Made by a program: the position numbers and the translations under genes. From contig NC_088311.1 in the NCBI RefSeq assembly GCF_910592395.1, positions 7,068,501-7,132,500 on the forward strand: a DNA stretch of 64,000 nt, written 5' to 3'. Source of the stretch: Lineus longissimus. Its lineage: Eukaryota; Nemertea; Pilidiophora; Heteronemertea; Lineidae. Below are positions 1-12,602 of the stretch, one piece after another. The notes beneath the pieces were generated by a model, which saw nothing but the letters and a program-made list of their open reading frames with translations, searched no databases and was not told the DNA's origin. Position 1 is the stretch's first letter. Every line of letters starts with the position of its first letter.

Positions 1-1487
1 CGTAAAAACAATTGACTGAAATCAAGGGATTCGGTGAGACTTGTTTATATCTGAATGTGCTCCAACGTGGCAGAGGGAGTCTTCGTATTAGGTGGATTCT
101 CACATCAGGGATCAGAGACAGCGATCTGCGGTCATATTGGACCACCACCCGATGATCGAACAAGTCGATATTCCCGGTCTTCAAATATTGCCTCTCCAAG
201 GTAAAGCTTGTTATATCCTCTGACCAGAGCTGGGGGACAATGATGATATCGGGACATATCAAATGACTTGTCAAGGCCAGAGGTATTGGATGCGTACTTA
301 GCCTGGTGGCTTGATGAAGAAATGAAGAAAAATACGTCCATGTGAAGTATGTTCAAGAAAGAGCCAGCTGTATATTCTACACTATTCGAACCCTGCGGTG
401 CAGTTCTTTAATAACACACGCATTTCTCCCACGGACTTCTATGTGCTCGATCCGGGTCTCGCCATAGGGTCATGTGACGGGTTCAACCAATTAAATTCAA
501 TTTTTTTTGTATTTTCTTCAAAAGAAAAGTGTCATTGTCATTGGTATGGAGGATAACCAAGTTGAAAAGAGTCTTGACATGTCACGTTGACAAGAAATTT
601 ACTGATCGAGTATCATTTTACCAAGCTTCAGACTCTGCTCTATTGAATGGTCCATTGCTCGACAACGCCAACTATTCCACAGAAACACCAGGTGATTAAG
701 CCAAGGAGTGGCGGCAATGCTCTGGGCTGGGCGCGTGCTGTGAATTACATGTCCTTTCCCAGTAACTTGCTTCAATCTATCATGCTGCCCGAAGTAAGCT
801 ATTAGGATACGGAAGATTCGTGCTAGACGATGACACTAGTGGCTTCTCAGGTGATTGAAGAGGGGGTTGGCTCACTTGACGAAGACAATGAATGGTCTGG
901 AGAGACGACACGCTGGATCGGTGAAAGCTGTAATGATGCACTCGGTTCCTACTCAAAGATTGATATTAGCATTCGGCTGATCTACGCTAGATTTTGTACA
1001 AAGTTGAATGAAGAGAAATCAAAATGAGTAATGAGAAATAAAGGCAGGTCAAATAAAAGAGGTTTTGCACCGAAGGAGTCCCCCCCCCCTCCATTCATTT
1101 CGTATTATTTAATTCATAGTGGCGAGAGGGTGTGTCCTGGCGGCCACTCCGCCTGACCATGTCCTGGCGCAGTGCATGCGACCTATGAGTTATCAATCAT
1201 TCAATCTAATGACGAAGAGATATCGAAACCTTTGTAATGGTGCACGAATCCCCGATAACAGAATAATAATCATACAGTTCATACAGTTTTCATTTGATGA
1301 CTCCGAGGTCATGCCGTGGCTACCATGTGTCGTAGTCATCCCCCGGACGGACAGTAGCGCGAGTATCAGTGGGTGGGGTCAGTTTCTAGTTCACCTCGGC
1401 TGGTGTGTTTTTCGTGGTGGAAAACGCACCAGTTCATGAATCAAGTTTTCAATCAGAAGCAATTTCAGGAACACAGGTCAAAAGTTT
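1..1487. other. non-coding stretch
   Basis: No gene is recognisable. A C10 run sits at 1080-1089, and CTCTGACCAGAG at 218-229 is a small palindrome. Otherwise I see nothing repeated or structured. Confidence 0.6.
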
Positions 1488-1535
1488 GTAAGAATACCGA
1501 TGTATAGCACAGTACTATACATCCGTGTTTCTTAC
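1488..1535. repeat. 48-nt compact hairpin
   Basis: Bases 1488-1507 (starting GTAAGAA and ending GATGTATAG) pair with 1515-1535 (starting CTATACATC and ending TTCTTAC), with a few internal mismatches, around a 7-nt loop. It is too short for a canonical microRNA precursor. No flanking duplication is seen. Confidence 0.75.
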
Positions 1536-1585
1536 GACGTAATGCACAACCGTTGTGGATTGTGGCAGGATACACTTCAACCAAA

Positions 1586-1649
1586 CCAAAACTACTCTCG
1601 ATCGTAAAGATCGACGAGTTCGAGCCAAAGCTACTCTCGAACGTAAAGA
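1586..1649. repeat. 25-bp direct repeat, 39-bp period
   Basis: Two copies with two substitutions lie at 1586-1610 and 1625-1649. Both contain CTACTCTCGA and CGTAAAGA. The spacer is 14 bp and ends GAGTTCGAG. A tRNA B-box-like word in the spacer is not supported by a T-stem. Confidence 0.85.
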
Positions 1650-2777
1650 GGATTTCCTAGCGTTTTGAATTCACTACCCAAGAGTATCCAACCATGCCTG
1701 GGCCACGCAGCGCGACATTAGCGAATGAACTATAGGGTGATGGGACCATTCGCCGTTGGGAAAAACCAGACCATACATCAAATATGAAATCAACGAAGCG
1801 GCATGGTAAACTAATTGGATGACTTTCTTACTTACTAAATATGATCTATGTATATTAATAAAATTTGATGAGCTAATCTCATCATGGGTAAACGATTGGT
1901 AGATCTGGTAATGGGTTTTTAAATGACTGTAATTATCCGAAACATCATCGGTGGAGTCTTGGCCGCGCTCGCGTAATTTATCAGGGAATCAGTGACTGTG
2001 AAAGAAGATGGCATTGCCTGATGGTTTGAGGGGACCTGGGGCTGCAATCAGGGATCAGGGATAGTCAGGAAGATAGCGTGCGATGACTGCATTTGCAGAG
2101 CTGCAATGATACGTGAAGGAGCGATAGCAGGATCGCATTCTGGTGAGGAACGTGCTGGCCGGGTTTGTTATTTTCAAGGCCAAATTTTGGGTACAAACCG
2201 GACGCAGTGCAATCAGCAACGATGCCGAATGTACATGCACTGCCTTTTTTTTACTCATACGAGATGACATTCCGATAATTTAACCTGTTGTTGTTGTGCT
2301 CCTTTAACACGCGGTACTGCATTATTCTATAAAATGATAGATATAACACCGGAAGATGACATTGCTCTTCTTCAAAACGGGAGACCACATGGAAAATATT
2401 GAAATCTTCGATACCTTAAGATGCACAGAACTCCAATTTACAAAAAAGCTTGTTTCGAATCATTTATAAGTAATGTAATGCTAAATATGAGTATTGCCTT
2501 CTTTGAGATTCAGTCTAATGCTATGGCCACCGACATCAGTGTATTGTTCTGCGTTTCCATGTTTTCGGCAAAATGTATTCCCTATGCTCACAAATTGTTC
2601 GTGTTTGTATGTGCATCCATTATTTATTCATGATAGTCTTCGCGTTCTCACCATAGATAACAATGCTGTGTATCCCCAGTTAGCTCGATGCAACCACGAA
2701 TGCTTTCATGTTCCAAACATACGAAGAGGGGAAAAATACGCCTATTGCATGCAATAACGAATCTTTTATGGAAGTGA
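1650..2777. other. non-coding stretch
   Basis: Only scattered short reading frames below 90 codons and small stem-loops (for example 1866-1884) are present. Nothing is recognisable. Confidence 0.6.
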
Positions 2778-3005
2778 CTATTTGGCAAGCCCGGCTTACC
2801 AAACAGCGACTTTTCCTTGTCCTGAATGGAGAGCCGAACTCATTAATATTAAAGTAAAGTCTCCAGCTCGCCAAACAGGGTAGATTTTTTACCTGTTTGG
2901 CAAGCCCGGCTGGCCGAACAGGGTGGCTTTTTAGTGCTGTTTGGCAAGCGGCTCTCCAAACAGGACAAAAAAAGATGCCTGTTCGGCGAGCGGCTTGCCA
3001 AATTG
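2778..3005. repeat. array of five palindromic units with T/A-tract spacers
   Basis: Five related imperfect palindromes of 28-31 nt follow one another: 2778-2806; a split or degenerate one (left half 2821-2834, right half 2861-2879); 2892-2922; 2937-2964; and 2978-3005. The shared half is CCTGTTTGGCAAGC followed by its complement GCTTGCCAAACAGG. The spacers are 12-14 nt and each holds a run of T or A: four T at 2810-2813, six T near 2885-2890, five T at 2928-2932 and seven A at 2967-2973. The repeat period in the right half is 41-45 bp. Short reading frames across it are only reflections of the palindromes. It could be a minisatellite, hairpin-rich transposon ends, or a structured RNA. It is not a CRISPR array: the host is an animal and the spacers are short and similar. 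Confidence 0.85.
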
Positions 3006-5299
3006 ACCGGCCATCTTTTATATATGTTCATAAATAATAGCTACATTGTAACTTCTCGGAATTTCTTTTCGAAAAATTGTCAGTTGATAGTATATAACTG
3101 CAGTGTCATGCTATTGAAAAAGGGTGCGGTCGGCAAGTCAATCAAAGAATAAAGGACAATGTCCATACTGCAACATAAAGTATGTTTTGTTTCAGTCAGT
3201 TACACTTCCCAATGCCTGATCGCATATACCAAAAGGTGAACTTAAAAACGTTTTCTTTTTATGATGTAAGCTGATTTGGATTCCAAAACTTGCCTAAGTA
3301 TCGTTTTCCAGGAAGATGATTTTAGGATCTATTTCATTACGCACGTGCAAGGAGATGCAAACGTCAGTCACGTGACGGGCGAATCTGAAGCCTCAATGCT
3401 GGTTTGAATCAACTTGCCTCCAAACTTCTCATGTATATCTTCTAACGTGTCACGTGGCTATGTACAGCAACCCGAATAATGTAATATCAAGGAACCAGCC
3501 ATAGCTGCGCCAGGAAGATAAGCCAAGAACGAGGCTAAATCACGGATATCCAGCGCTCATCAGCCGTGAGGTTTCACAGCGGCACACCGCTGTCGGTCGG
3601 AGGCAAATTACCGCCGTACCATTGATAATGGTCTATATATTGTGGCAGACGACTGACTTATTATCAGCGTCACGTAGAACACAGTCAGTCATTAGTGTTC
3701 ACGAGGTTCGATTCTGTTGCTTTTTTGTTGGCAAAATGTTAAGATTCGATTCCGAGCGTGCCCATAATTTATAAACTTATAAGACATATCACGTGTGGGG
3801 AGTCATCACGTGAGAGGAAGATTCCTTAATTCGAAAACGTACATATTGCATTGTTAACTACAGTAGTAGGGCGAAACTCGTCGGTACGATACCCGACACT
3901 TATCACTCACGATATCAGCAGGCAAGTCACTTGCCCACGAATACCTCTTCCTTAGCGACATCGTTAAACCGAATGTCTTTGTGCCAAGTCCCCATCAGTG
4001 CTAAGGCAAGCAATAACCTGTAATTCAAGTGGGAATGGACTCCCTATCAAGCGAGAAACGACGCCAATGGCGATTGGCACACAACCATAGGGGCTGAAGA
4101 GCGCACGCCGAAGAAGAAGATGTACAGCGTTCAATGAACATGTATGATAGCTTCACATTTGGGGGCTTCCACACATATATACGCGAGTAGTAAATACCGC
4201 TATGATACTCAGCTAATTTTTTGTTAACAAGTACATGTACATGTAATTAGAGTCAAGCTTTGTGTCGTATCACGATAACTACATGTACTTCGTAATATTT
4301 GTATGAGGAACAGAATTCGTCCACAAGATTAGGATTTTGGGCTATTTTTTTCGCTAGGTCAATATCGTCAGTACAAGCAGATCCAGTACCGCGAAACTCC
4401 ATTACACTCAGGATCGTTCGAGGGGAATTGAATCAGGGGCATCTAGCTTCAATTTCCGATCAATCAACGAATTTCGAATGGCAAATTCGGTCCATTGCCT
4501 ATTGGAGACAATACAGGCTCACTCCTCTACCACCTTCAACTTTCCTACTTAAATGAATACAGAAAGATTCCTCGCCTTAAGTGACTTAAGTGATAAATGA
4601 TTTTTACTAATTTTTTCCGCCTTCCCTACTTATTCAGTTATCAGATTATTTCCTCCCGAAATGCGTCATCAATATCGTTAGTTTTCCTCATGTTTGATTT
4701 CGATTACTTATATGTTTAAAATTGAAAAGCGTCGTCCGTCCTAGAGTGTTCAATGCGACTTAAGTTAATTTCTTTCTAACAATGTCACCTGCCTGCTTTG
4801 CGCAGATATGACGAGAGAGAGACCGCCTGGTGGTACGGGGCGTTTCTTTCAAAGAGTGCATCTATTCTGACGATGTCAGTGCGAATGGGTCTGCTTGGGC
4901 TATCGAATTGAGCACCGTGGGCTGGTAAGCCAGACAGGTGGTCAATTAGATACGATGAGCACCCAGTAATGCAGGACGTTATAGTGTCTCGGCCATGACT
5001 GAAAGCAGGGACATTTGTACTTTAAGCTGATCATTTCAGACGACGCCCACAGAATAATGCCAGTTAGAAAAACAATTGCGATAAGCAAGCCGAGTATCAA
5101 ATGAGACGAGCCATATCTACCCACCCAAGCACCTCTGAGTCACAATAAAACGTTTGCAAGCGAAAGGCCTACTCTGAGGTGGTAAAAACAGGCCGTATTC
5201 TCACATATCGTTACGCCACTGTGATCAGGTTCAACAGTACGGTTTTACGGGCGAAATATTGCGGCCCTGTTGACAAATCGGTCGACAATGTCGCAGACT
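3006..5299. other. non-coding stretch with E-boxes and TACATGTA words
   Basis: CACGTG E-boxes occur near 3370, 3450, 3791 and 3807. A 7-bp stem-loop lies at 3576-3593. TACATGTA occurs at 4232, 4238 (overlapping) and 4280. No gene is recognisable. Confidence 0.55.
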
Positions 5300-5345
5300 G
5301 CAATAATGCAATGGTCAAAATCAGGATTTTCATTGTCATTATTGC
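5300..5345. repeat. 46-nt compact hairpin
   Basis: GCAATAATG (5300-5308) pairs with CATTATTGC (5337-5345). CAATG pairs with CATTG, and AAAAT with ATTTT, inside it. Small bulges separate the blocks and the loop is about 4-5 nt. About 19 base pairs form in total. Its function is unknown. Confidence 0.7.
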
Positions 5346-8242
5346 TTTTTGCAAAAGGCATGATTTATAATTTTTACTAAAATTGCGATTATCTTTCAAT
5401 TTGCTATTCAAAAGTTCGATTTTAAATAACCCCTTAGCCTCTCAGTCTTACCTCAATTCAAAAGGTGTACATGTAGTTTCGTGCAGAGAAAGAGGTATCA
5501 TTTTTTTTCGCACCAACCCATTTCTGTTATGTATCAAACCATGCCAAGTCATGACTCTCGTGGTATGCATCCATGAGTGTATCTCTCAACTTCCACAAAC
5601 AGCCTCCTCTAAAAAAGCTTCTGTGGTTTCGACTTAATACACGTATATCCAAATTTGGATCAATATATGAAGAAACAGCTACTTCACTCGTGAATGCCGT
5701 ATTATTCTTCCCAATGCATTATTCATGAATAAACTCACGGCCTAAATTCACATCAAACTGCAATAAATTGCTACAGTAATCGCGCAGCATCTTTTAAATA
5801 TGCAAAGGTATCAAAGTTAATTAGCCACTCTGCTCATATATAGAAAGTCGATACTTCCTCCGCCAATCAGAGGCTGCGTTGCAGTGTCACGTGATCTCAT
5901 GAAAGTGATGTAAGGATATGCGGGAGAAGACATAGCGTTATTGTCTCGGAGGATCAATGGAGGTTGGGAGCCGACGATAGATGAGCCAGCCATTATCGTC
6001 TGGTTCCGTACGGCAGACGATGCGCAGGGGAGATGCTCACAATGCTGTGGCTGAATTCAGTATTGCGGGTGACGGGATGCCGTTGATTTGACCGGGATCG
6101 GGCTTCAACGACGCATGGGAATACATGACGTGATGATCGTATTCGCCGGTAGCTCACCAAACCCGACATTATGCCGCTAATCGAAAGGTAGGAATTTTTA
6201 ATCACACATATTCATTATATTTATCTTAACGTTACACTTGCTTTTTTCATCTTAACGTTAAGCATGTCTTTATTATAAATCAATCGTGTGTTCCAAGTAG
6301 GCCTGCTGAAACCATCATGTGTCCTAAGATGTACAGAAATCAGTAAGTTCAACCATTCTCGTTGCATTCGTCGTTATAACTGTTTATCTATTGTCTGGTC
6401 CCTGAAATGCTAGCAAACTGACTCGATACACGAGAGACGAGAGACCCGTACACGTCAAGCTTTTCAGTGAATTACACTGCAAGATATCGATTTGATATCG
6501 AGGATAATTACACCCTCCCTGTAGAGTTCTTAAATCATACCCAAGTTCGTCTGACGACATTTGCAAACAGCAGCTACGAAAGTAGTCATGCATATTTTCC
6601 AATCTTAGTGAAGACCTTTACGGCTTATGGGACAGTTCATTTGTTTAAAAGGGATAATGTGGGCGTGGTATTCGGGTGGCCAGGAGGATAATGTGCCAAT
6701 TCGCCACCAGGTGCCAACCACATGATTGTATAATGTCACTCTGGTGATGTTGGTGTTTCGAGGTGGTTTTGGACTTGACTTGCAAATTTCAGGTACACCT
6801 ATGGTTGCATTCCGTTCCAGTGAAGTGTTCAGTGGTGTTTAATGTTTTGTTATGATCCTGTTTGGAGAAGTCGCGGTTCTGCTGGAAGCCATTTTGCATG
6901 AATACCAACAAATCTAAGGCACTTGCCCTGGCGGTCCCTTAAAGTATTAATATATACATCACGAAACGCAGAACGTTCGCGCTAATTATATTGATCCAAA
7001 CGCCTCAATATTGCATTCTTCTCAATTGTTCTCTGTAGCAGATGTCTGTAAGAACAATATCACGGCATTTAAAACAAAAATGCGCTATTTATAACCATTA
7101 ATGAATTGTTTCTAAAAAAGTCGAAATTGGTATTTGCAACATTGATGACGATGCAGCCAGAAGGCATAAATTTCTTTCGCAAATGATATATTCAGTGTAT
7201 TTGTACTAACATTCCAGCACGATTTACAAAGACGAGTCGATTTTTTTCTGGAGAAATCAATGGTTTACAATAATATGCACCGCCAAACATTACCATGTCT
7301 TTATCGGATTTTTAGGAAATTACTGAGTTTTTCATGCATTGTTTCCTATGAGGACTCGGGTGTTATGCCTTATTGCTTCCTGTCTGAAGAGTACAGAGTA
7401 GGTGTGAAGTAACAGTAGAGTGTTACATTACGGGCCTACAATTGTACATTAACACGTGCAAATATTGATGTTTAGGCGAGACAGCTTCCATTTTGCATTT
7501 CGAGTTGGTCAACGGTCACCCGATCATTCTCTTTCTGCAACTAATGAGGCCATTCTCATTTGATCGGATAAACCCTGTCCAGTTATAAAGACAATTCAGC
7601 AAACTACTCTTTCTTGAAAGAACAGCCAAAGTACTCCTGTATCACGGCCCTTAATCATATTCTTGGATGAAAAAAAACCACATGACAAAGTGGCCACTGA
7701 ATATTTGTCGCTTTTGACTGCATAATACCAAGGCTGTTCCCTTGTAAACTTGAGGCGCTGTCCATGCTATTTCTATGCGGCTTTAAATTTTCATTACTAA
7801 CTTGTAGTTGCCGTCTTCATTTCCATGAAATGTATACTGTATATCAAGTAAACATTGTAGAAATAAGTCATTATTCTAAATTGCATGGTCTGACATCGAT
7901 CACGTACATGTCATCCGTCTTCCCACTTCCTATGACATGTATCCGTTTGTCGGACGTCCATCATTTGGGTTGACGTCACTTCCGTATTTGCCCATACTAT
8001 TCGTAAGGGAACAAGGACTACAAATGAGCTGCTGATTGTCTTAAATTGTTGAGCATGATATCACTGGAGTTTAGAGGCACATTGTCAATGTGGCCGCTAC
8101 GCCGAAACCTTTCAAAGTACACGTCCTGTTTGATTGCAAGGCTGATCCCCTTCAACTCAGCATTCCAACATGCTATGGGTCTAGAAACTGTCAGTGTCTC
8201 TTTATTCTTTGATTTTGAAGGGGTGATGTTTGCGTCAGTCGG
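5346..8242. other. non-coding stretch
   Basis: It contains a 14-bp palindrome with a consensus CArG box (ATCCAAATTTGGAT, 5647-5660), a CCAAT box beside an E-box (about 5859-5892), a twice-used CTTAACGTTA word (about 6223-6260), and a CRE at 7971-7978. No gene is recognisable. Confidence 0.55.
7754..7766. promoter_or_regulatory. RE1/NRSE-like half-site
   Basis: GGCGCTGTCCATG matches one half and the centre of the reverse-complement RE1 motif bound by REST. The other half (GTGCTGA) is absent. In vertebrates REST silences mir-124 genes, which makes the match noteworthy, but a half-site 47 kb away in an invertebrate is weak evidence. Confidence 0.2.
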
Positions 8243-8269
8243 TAATAATGATGATGATGATAATAATAT
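8243..8269. repeat. imperfect (GAT)n / (AAT)n microsatellite
   Basis: Four to five GAT units are flanked by TAA/AAT units, followed directly by a TACATGTA word (8273-8280). Confidence 0.85.
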
Positions 8270-8618
8270 ATGTACATGTATGAATAAATAAAAACAAAAA
8301 TTAAGTGCCCACGTGAATAGACCATGCAAAATCTGCCAAAAGTGTTAAGCTGGGGATCAGCGGATTTGACTGAAACTTTTACCATTTGTTGGTCTTAGGA
8401 CAGGATTATCACTGGTGGAGTATTTTTTAGAAAAAATAATTAGGACAGGATCGGGGCGCAAAAGAAGTCGCTTGAAATGCATAGTGTCTTGCATTCACAT
8501 TCACATGCAACAGTCTATCTGAAATGTAAAAGGGGAAAATATATCTCGGACCAAAACTGTCGTCTTCTGCGGATCCCGCTCTCGGTAACTAATGATCCCC
8601 CTCTCAGATCATAATTGC

Positions 8619-8800
8619 AATCCACCGTGACTAATTGATTAATTACAACGCCGTCATATCCTATTCAAACTGGTAATCAATTCACCATAACTAATTAATT
8701 TTCATCTTCTATATTATATAACTATTGGCATGAATTAATCATGATGACTGAACACAAAATGGGGGTGCGCGGTGCAGAAAATTAATGCAAAATTGATGAG
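8619..8800. promoter_or_regulatory. homeodomain-site-rich segment, candidate enhancer
   Basis: Two diverged copies of a ~25-bp block (8619-8644 and 8679-8700) lie 60 bp apart. Each carries CACC, then ACTAATT and further TAATTAATT-type words. TGAATTAATC (8731-8740) and ATTAATGCAAAATTGATG (8781-8798) follow. TAATTA/ATTAAT are core homeodomain sites and ATGCAAAA is octamer-like. AT-rich DNA gives such words by chance, so this is only a candidate. Confidence 0.3.
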
Positions 8801-11800
8801 ATTATAAAACGGAGCAAATGAAGAGAAATTAGCTATAACTGACTCACAAATTCTTACCAAGGCGCGTCATCTTAACCTAGAGCACACTGCCTGTAGGTTT
8901 CGGTAACTAGTCAATAGCAGTAACCTAAGATGATGCATTACAAATGTACATTTAGGAAACACATTAGCTCTATATTGTATCTAACCCTTCAACATAGTCT
9001 TATCCCACAAAGGTCATCCAAGGTCGTCTTAGGCTTCGAGTAACAGGAATAGTGTAGTTCCTAATGTATAGTCTATAATGAAAATTGTGCCCATCAATAA
9101 TGTTGCGGAAAAGATCGACTCTCATATATTGCGCTAAAAGGAAACCGACACATAAATAATATGTAATACAAAAGTTACAATTATACTATATTTTGCTGAT
9201 TGGCTATCGATGCAACAGCCTATTGTTTGGACATTATTTGAATCTGATATCCAGATATCGCACCAATCCTGAAATATCAGCAGCAGATAGAAGACCTGTT
9301 TGAGAGCGATACTCTCCACAGGTGCGGCGACCACGCCCAGGCCGCTATGTTATCTTCTCCGGCCTTCTAGCGTCCTCAAGACCGCGAGGTTATTGGATGA
9401 TTATTGTGTAAAGTACTTTCCCTTAGAGCTGTTTTCTTTCTTGTTTTGTTATTGCGTTTACTTCGTCTGCTTCAAAGCGGACTGTCTCATATTTCGTGAT
9501 ATAGAAAGGCTTGTAAGTCCTATATTTAGCTTGATGCTATCACGGTAGAGAATACGGGGATGGGGCCGGGGTTGAGATGTCCTGCCCTTCTAGGCAGAAT
9601 TGTTCGTGCACATTTTGCGATGCTGTCGACTTGAAGGGAGATCTGAACGTATGGGTCTCAACAGTGCACTAATCTAACTTACAGAAAATGCTGCCGTTAC
9701 TATTCGAACTAAAAACGACTGCGACCACTTAATCTTTATTTCTACACAATAATGCAAATGGAAAGTTGTTTTTGAACGCTGACACACCCTGCTGCGCAAT
9801 GTTCATGTTTTTCAATCCATTCCAATCTGGCCTCCAGAGATGTTCACCATGATTCTATGTAGCCACAAAAGGCACTTAGGCGCGACACCGTAGCGCTAAT
9901 GCGCCATTCTCGCTAAGTTCTCGCTGACGCTTTTTCGGTTGTCACGTCTTGTTTGATATCACAAAGTGACGGGGACAACTGCATAGGCACTTTATCGATC
10001 GAAAGATTTGCACTGCGTCGATAATTAAATCTCGTCTGGTGCATACAGAACGCATTGCCTCAAACCGCGCTGAAATCTTACACGCCTTTGTCATCTCGAA
10101 CAAGATTACCTCGAAATGTATGGAACCACGCTTTGCAGATTCTGGATTTTAAAAAAATGCATGTACCTCATTAGAACGGCAATGTCGGCGTAAATATAAC
10201 CAAAACGTGTCGTAGAAAACTCTCCACTCGCCTGGCTAATTATCTAAGCTTCGCTAATGAGGGAAGTGAATATGTTATTTGGGGTTCAAGGACCATCGAG
10301 GAAAACTGGATGCAATGCCACCCCCTTTTCATTTCGAGCTATAGGCGTAATTACATCACATATCCTATGCACTCGTTTAATTATCCTGCGCGCCGTCCAA
10401 GACTGCGATCAACATCGATTTTCTTAAAACGGAGCCACACGTGAGAGAAAAACTCTTTTTCTAATGATGGCGGCGTGGGGATGAGAGTCGTAGCTGAAAG
10501 AAACCGACTCTCAGAATTAAGGGCGGCTATCATTGTTGTAGTTACACGTTTTTTTTAAAAAAGATAGTCTTGGGGGAGGGGGGGGGTCATTCTTTGAAAG
10601 AGCTCTACTGCATGGAGTCTACAAATCAGGAATGGGTTCTTCGAAACCATACGTAAGCTTTAACTGTGTCGTTATTAAGTCTTAATATAAATTTTTTTTC
10701 CGCATCTCCATTCGCATAGTGAACATTCACTTAGACAAGGACTTGACTTTTAAGATCATCCTTAGAGACTCCATGACCGCCCGCAGTTCCTCTTTGATAG
10801 CTTCAATCTCTTGATCGATAATTACCCTTTTAGATGAGCGCAACATGAAATATCAATTTAGGTTCGAAGTAACCTTGTTGATAAATGGATTAAATATTGA
10901 AGTAGTCAAATGGCAATTTATTGCAGTACGTCAACACGGCACGGCCGGGCAGAAGTGGGTTTCTTCTTTAAGTCTAAAGGTTGAAACTGTGAATCCTTCG
11001 CCATCGGCCTTCCTCCCACACCAACGTTTTACAGATGCCACGTATCACGCGCAATGCCTTTTTCACGTTCGCCAGTGGACAAAATGGTGCAAATGCCTTG
11101 TTATTTGTATGCGGCGTGACCAGTCAGTGCATGCGGAGACAGGAAGCCCACCTCGTTGACGACAGCGACGGGAAAGTGTCCAATGCAAGCTGTGCCTGAG
11201 CACACATCTGGCGCGCCATTCGTAAATGAATCAAACAGCGCCCAAATGCATCCAATCCCGGCCTCAATCGTTGAATACCACCCCCGGGGACGCGCCCGTC
11301 CCCCATTGATACAGAGCTGACTGTAATACGGGGATCGGACCCGCGCTCTTGGGAGAGAAACGCACCTAATCAATAACTGAAGTTGTAGAAACTGTAACGC
11401 ACGGATCTCATCCAAAGCCCAACCCTTCAATCTAATGTCGGCTCTATTTACTTAGTTTCAATAGCTATTGTCACTGGGAACGTCAATTGCACTAATCTTG
11501 TCGCGAATGTTTTCTCTGAGGACTCGGAATCATTATCCACGCTGTGACCAGTAATGAGGAGCTGCCAGCGATGATTGTAAATGCAAAATTTCCTTTAACC
11601 CTATAACTGGTTCATTACTCTCACTGAGATGTCGGTCTTGGGCATTCATATTGGCATCGTCCGTCATCACGCAACTGGAAATCTCAATAACGCCATTGAT
11701 CAACCCTTTAAGTTCATTAGCGGGTTGCATGATATTGATAGTGGCGCAGTTAGAGAATACACAGTAAGTGTGTATAACGTTTCAGTAAATGAAGTATATT

Positions 11801-12602
11801 AAAAATGTAAAAAATGGACAACACCAAGTGTGAATTATATAATCCTTTAGATATGCATCTTTCACCAAGCACTAAGTCTTATTTTTTTACCTCAAATCCG
11901 TATGACTCATAGATACGCCACACGAGGAAAGACAAAACATGTCATAGTATCCATTCCTAAGTGTGTCTCGATTTTGTCTGTCCGAGACGGATTGTGGTAT
12001 TTCGTTTCTCATGAACACAATAGCAACATTGGCTAGTAAATGAAGATTAATGATAATCGTTTGCCGAACTTTGAGCAAGAGGATATCAAGTCGCAGACAA
12101 AATCATTGTATTTCTCATCACCTAGGCAACCAGCTACATAAAAAAAATCGCCAGCATAAGTATCAATTTATGTCGTGGCATTACCGTTTCCCGATGGAAC
12201 GAAGCGTCCCGTGTAGCCACAATTCAATCCAGAATATTGACAGATAACAGTAATCTAAATCTTTATATGGGGTAATAGTATTTTTTATTGGGGTGGGTTC
12301 TCCTTTACGGTGCCCTGGTCATATACCATCATTATCCTTTAGCGGATCTGACAGCTGAAACTGGTTTGGACTTGTAGCTGCTTCATCAGCGGTGGAGGCT
12401 ATGTACTTCTCGGGTGTGGTGGGTCTGACTTCTTCGGTGTTGCCGTACATGTATGTATAAATATCTTCTAAAGGACAAAAGTAAAGGAGTTGTTAACTTA
12501 ATTGCCGTGCACGCTGCTGTGAATTTGTTCCTTCAAATCGATGTCTTCTTTACTTTCAGATATAAACACCATCAAAACCCCGAAGACAAGAAATAAAGGT
12601 AA
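8801..12602. other. non-coding stretch
   Basis: It contains a DR4-type nuclear-receptor motif (AGGTCA at 9011, AGGTCG at 9021), a G-rich run at 10572-10586, and a GC-richer patch at about 11100-11350 that includes GGCGCGCC near 11210. Open frames of about 100 codons in that patch encode nothing recognisable. Confidence 0.55.

Noticed and set aside
2778-3005. CRISPR array or bacterial-type terminators
   Set aside because: The spacers are 12-14 nt and related to one another, the repeats diverge, and the genome is animal; the hairpin plus T-run likeness is not a terminator in this setting.
3700-3720. tRNA B-box-like words (also at 1617, 43096, 46012 and minus strand at 47248)
   Set aside because: None has a complementary T-stem, acceptor stem or A box at the right distance.
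3366-5892. Cluster of CACGTG E-boxes
   Set aside because: Across the window CACGTG occurs about as often as base composition predicts.
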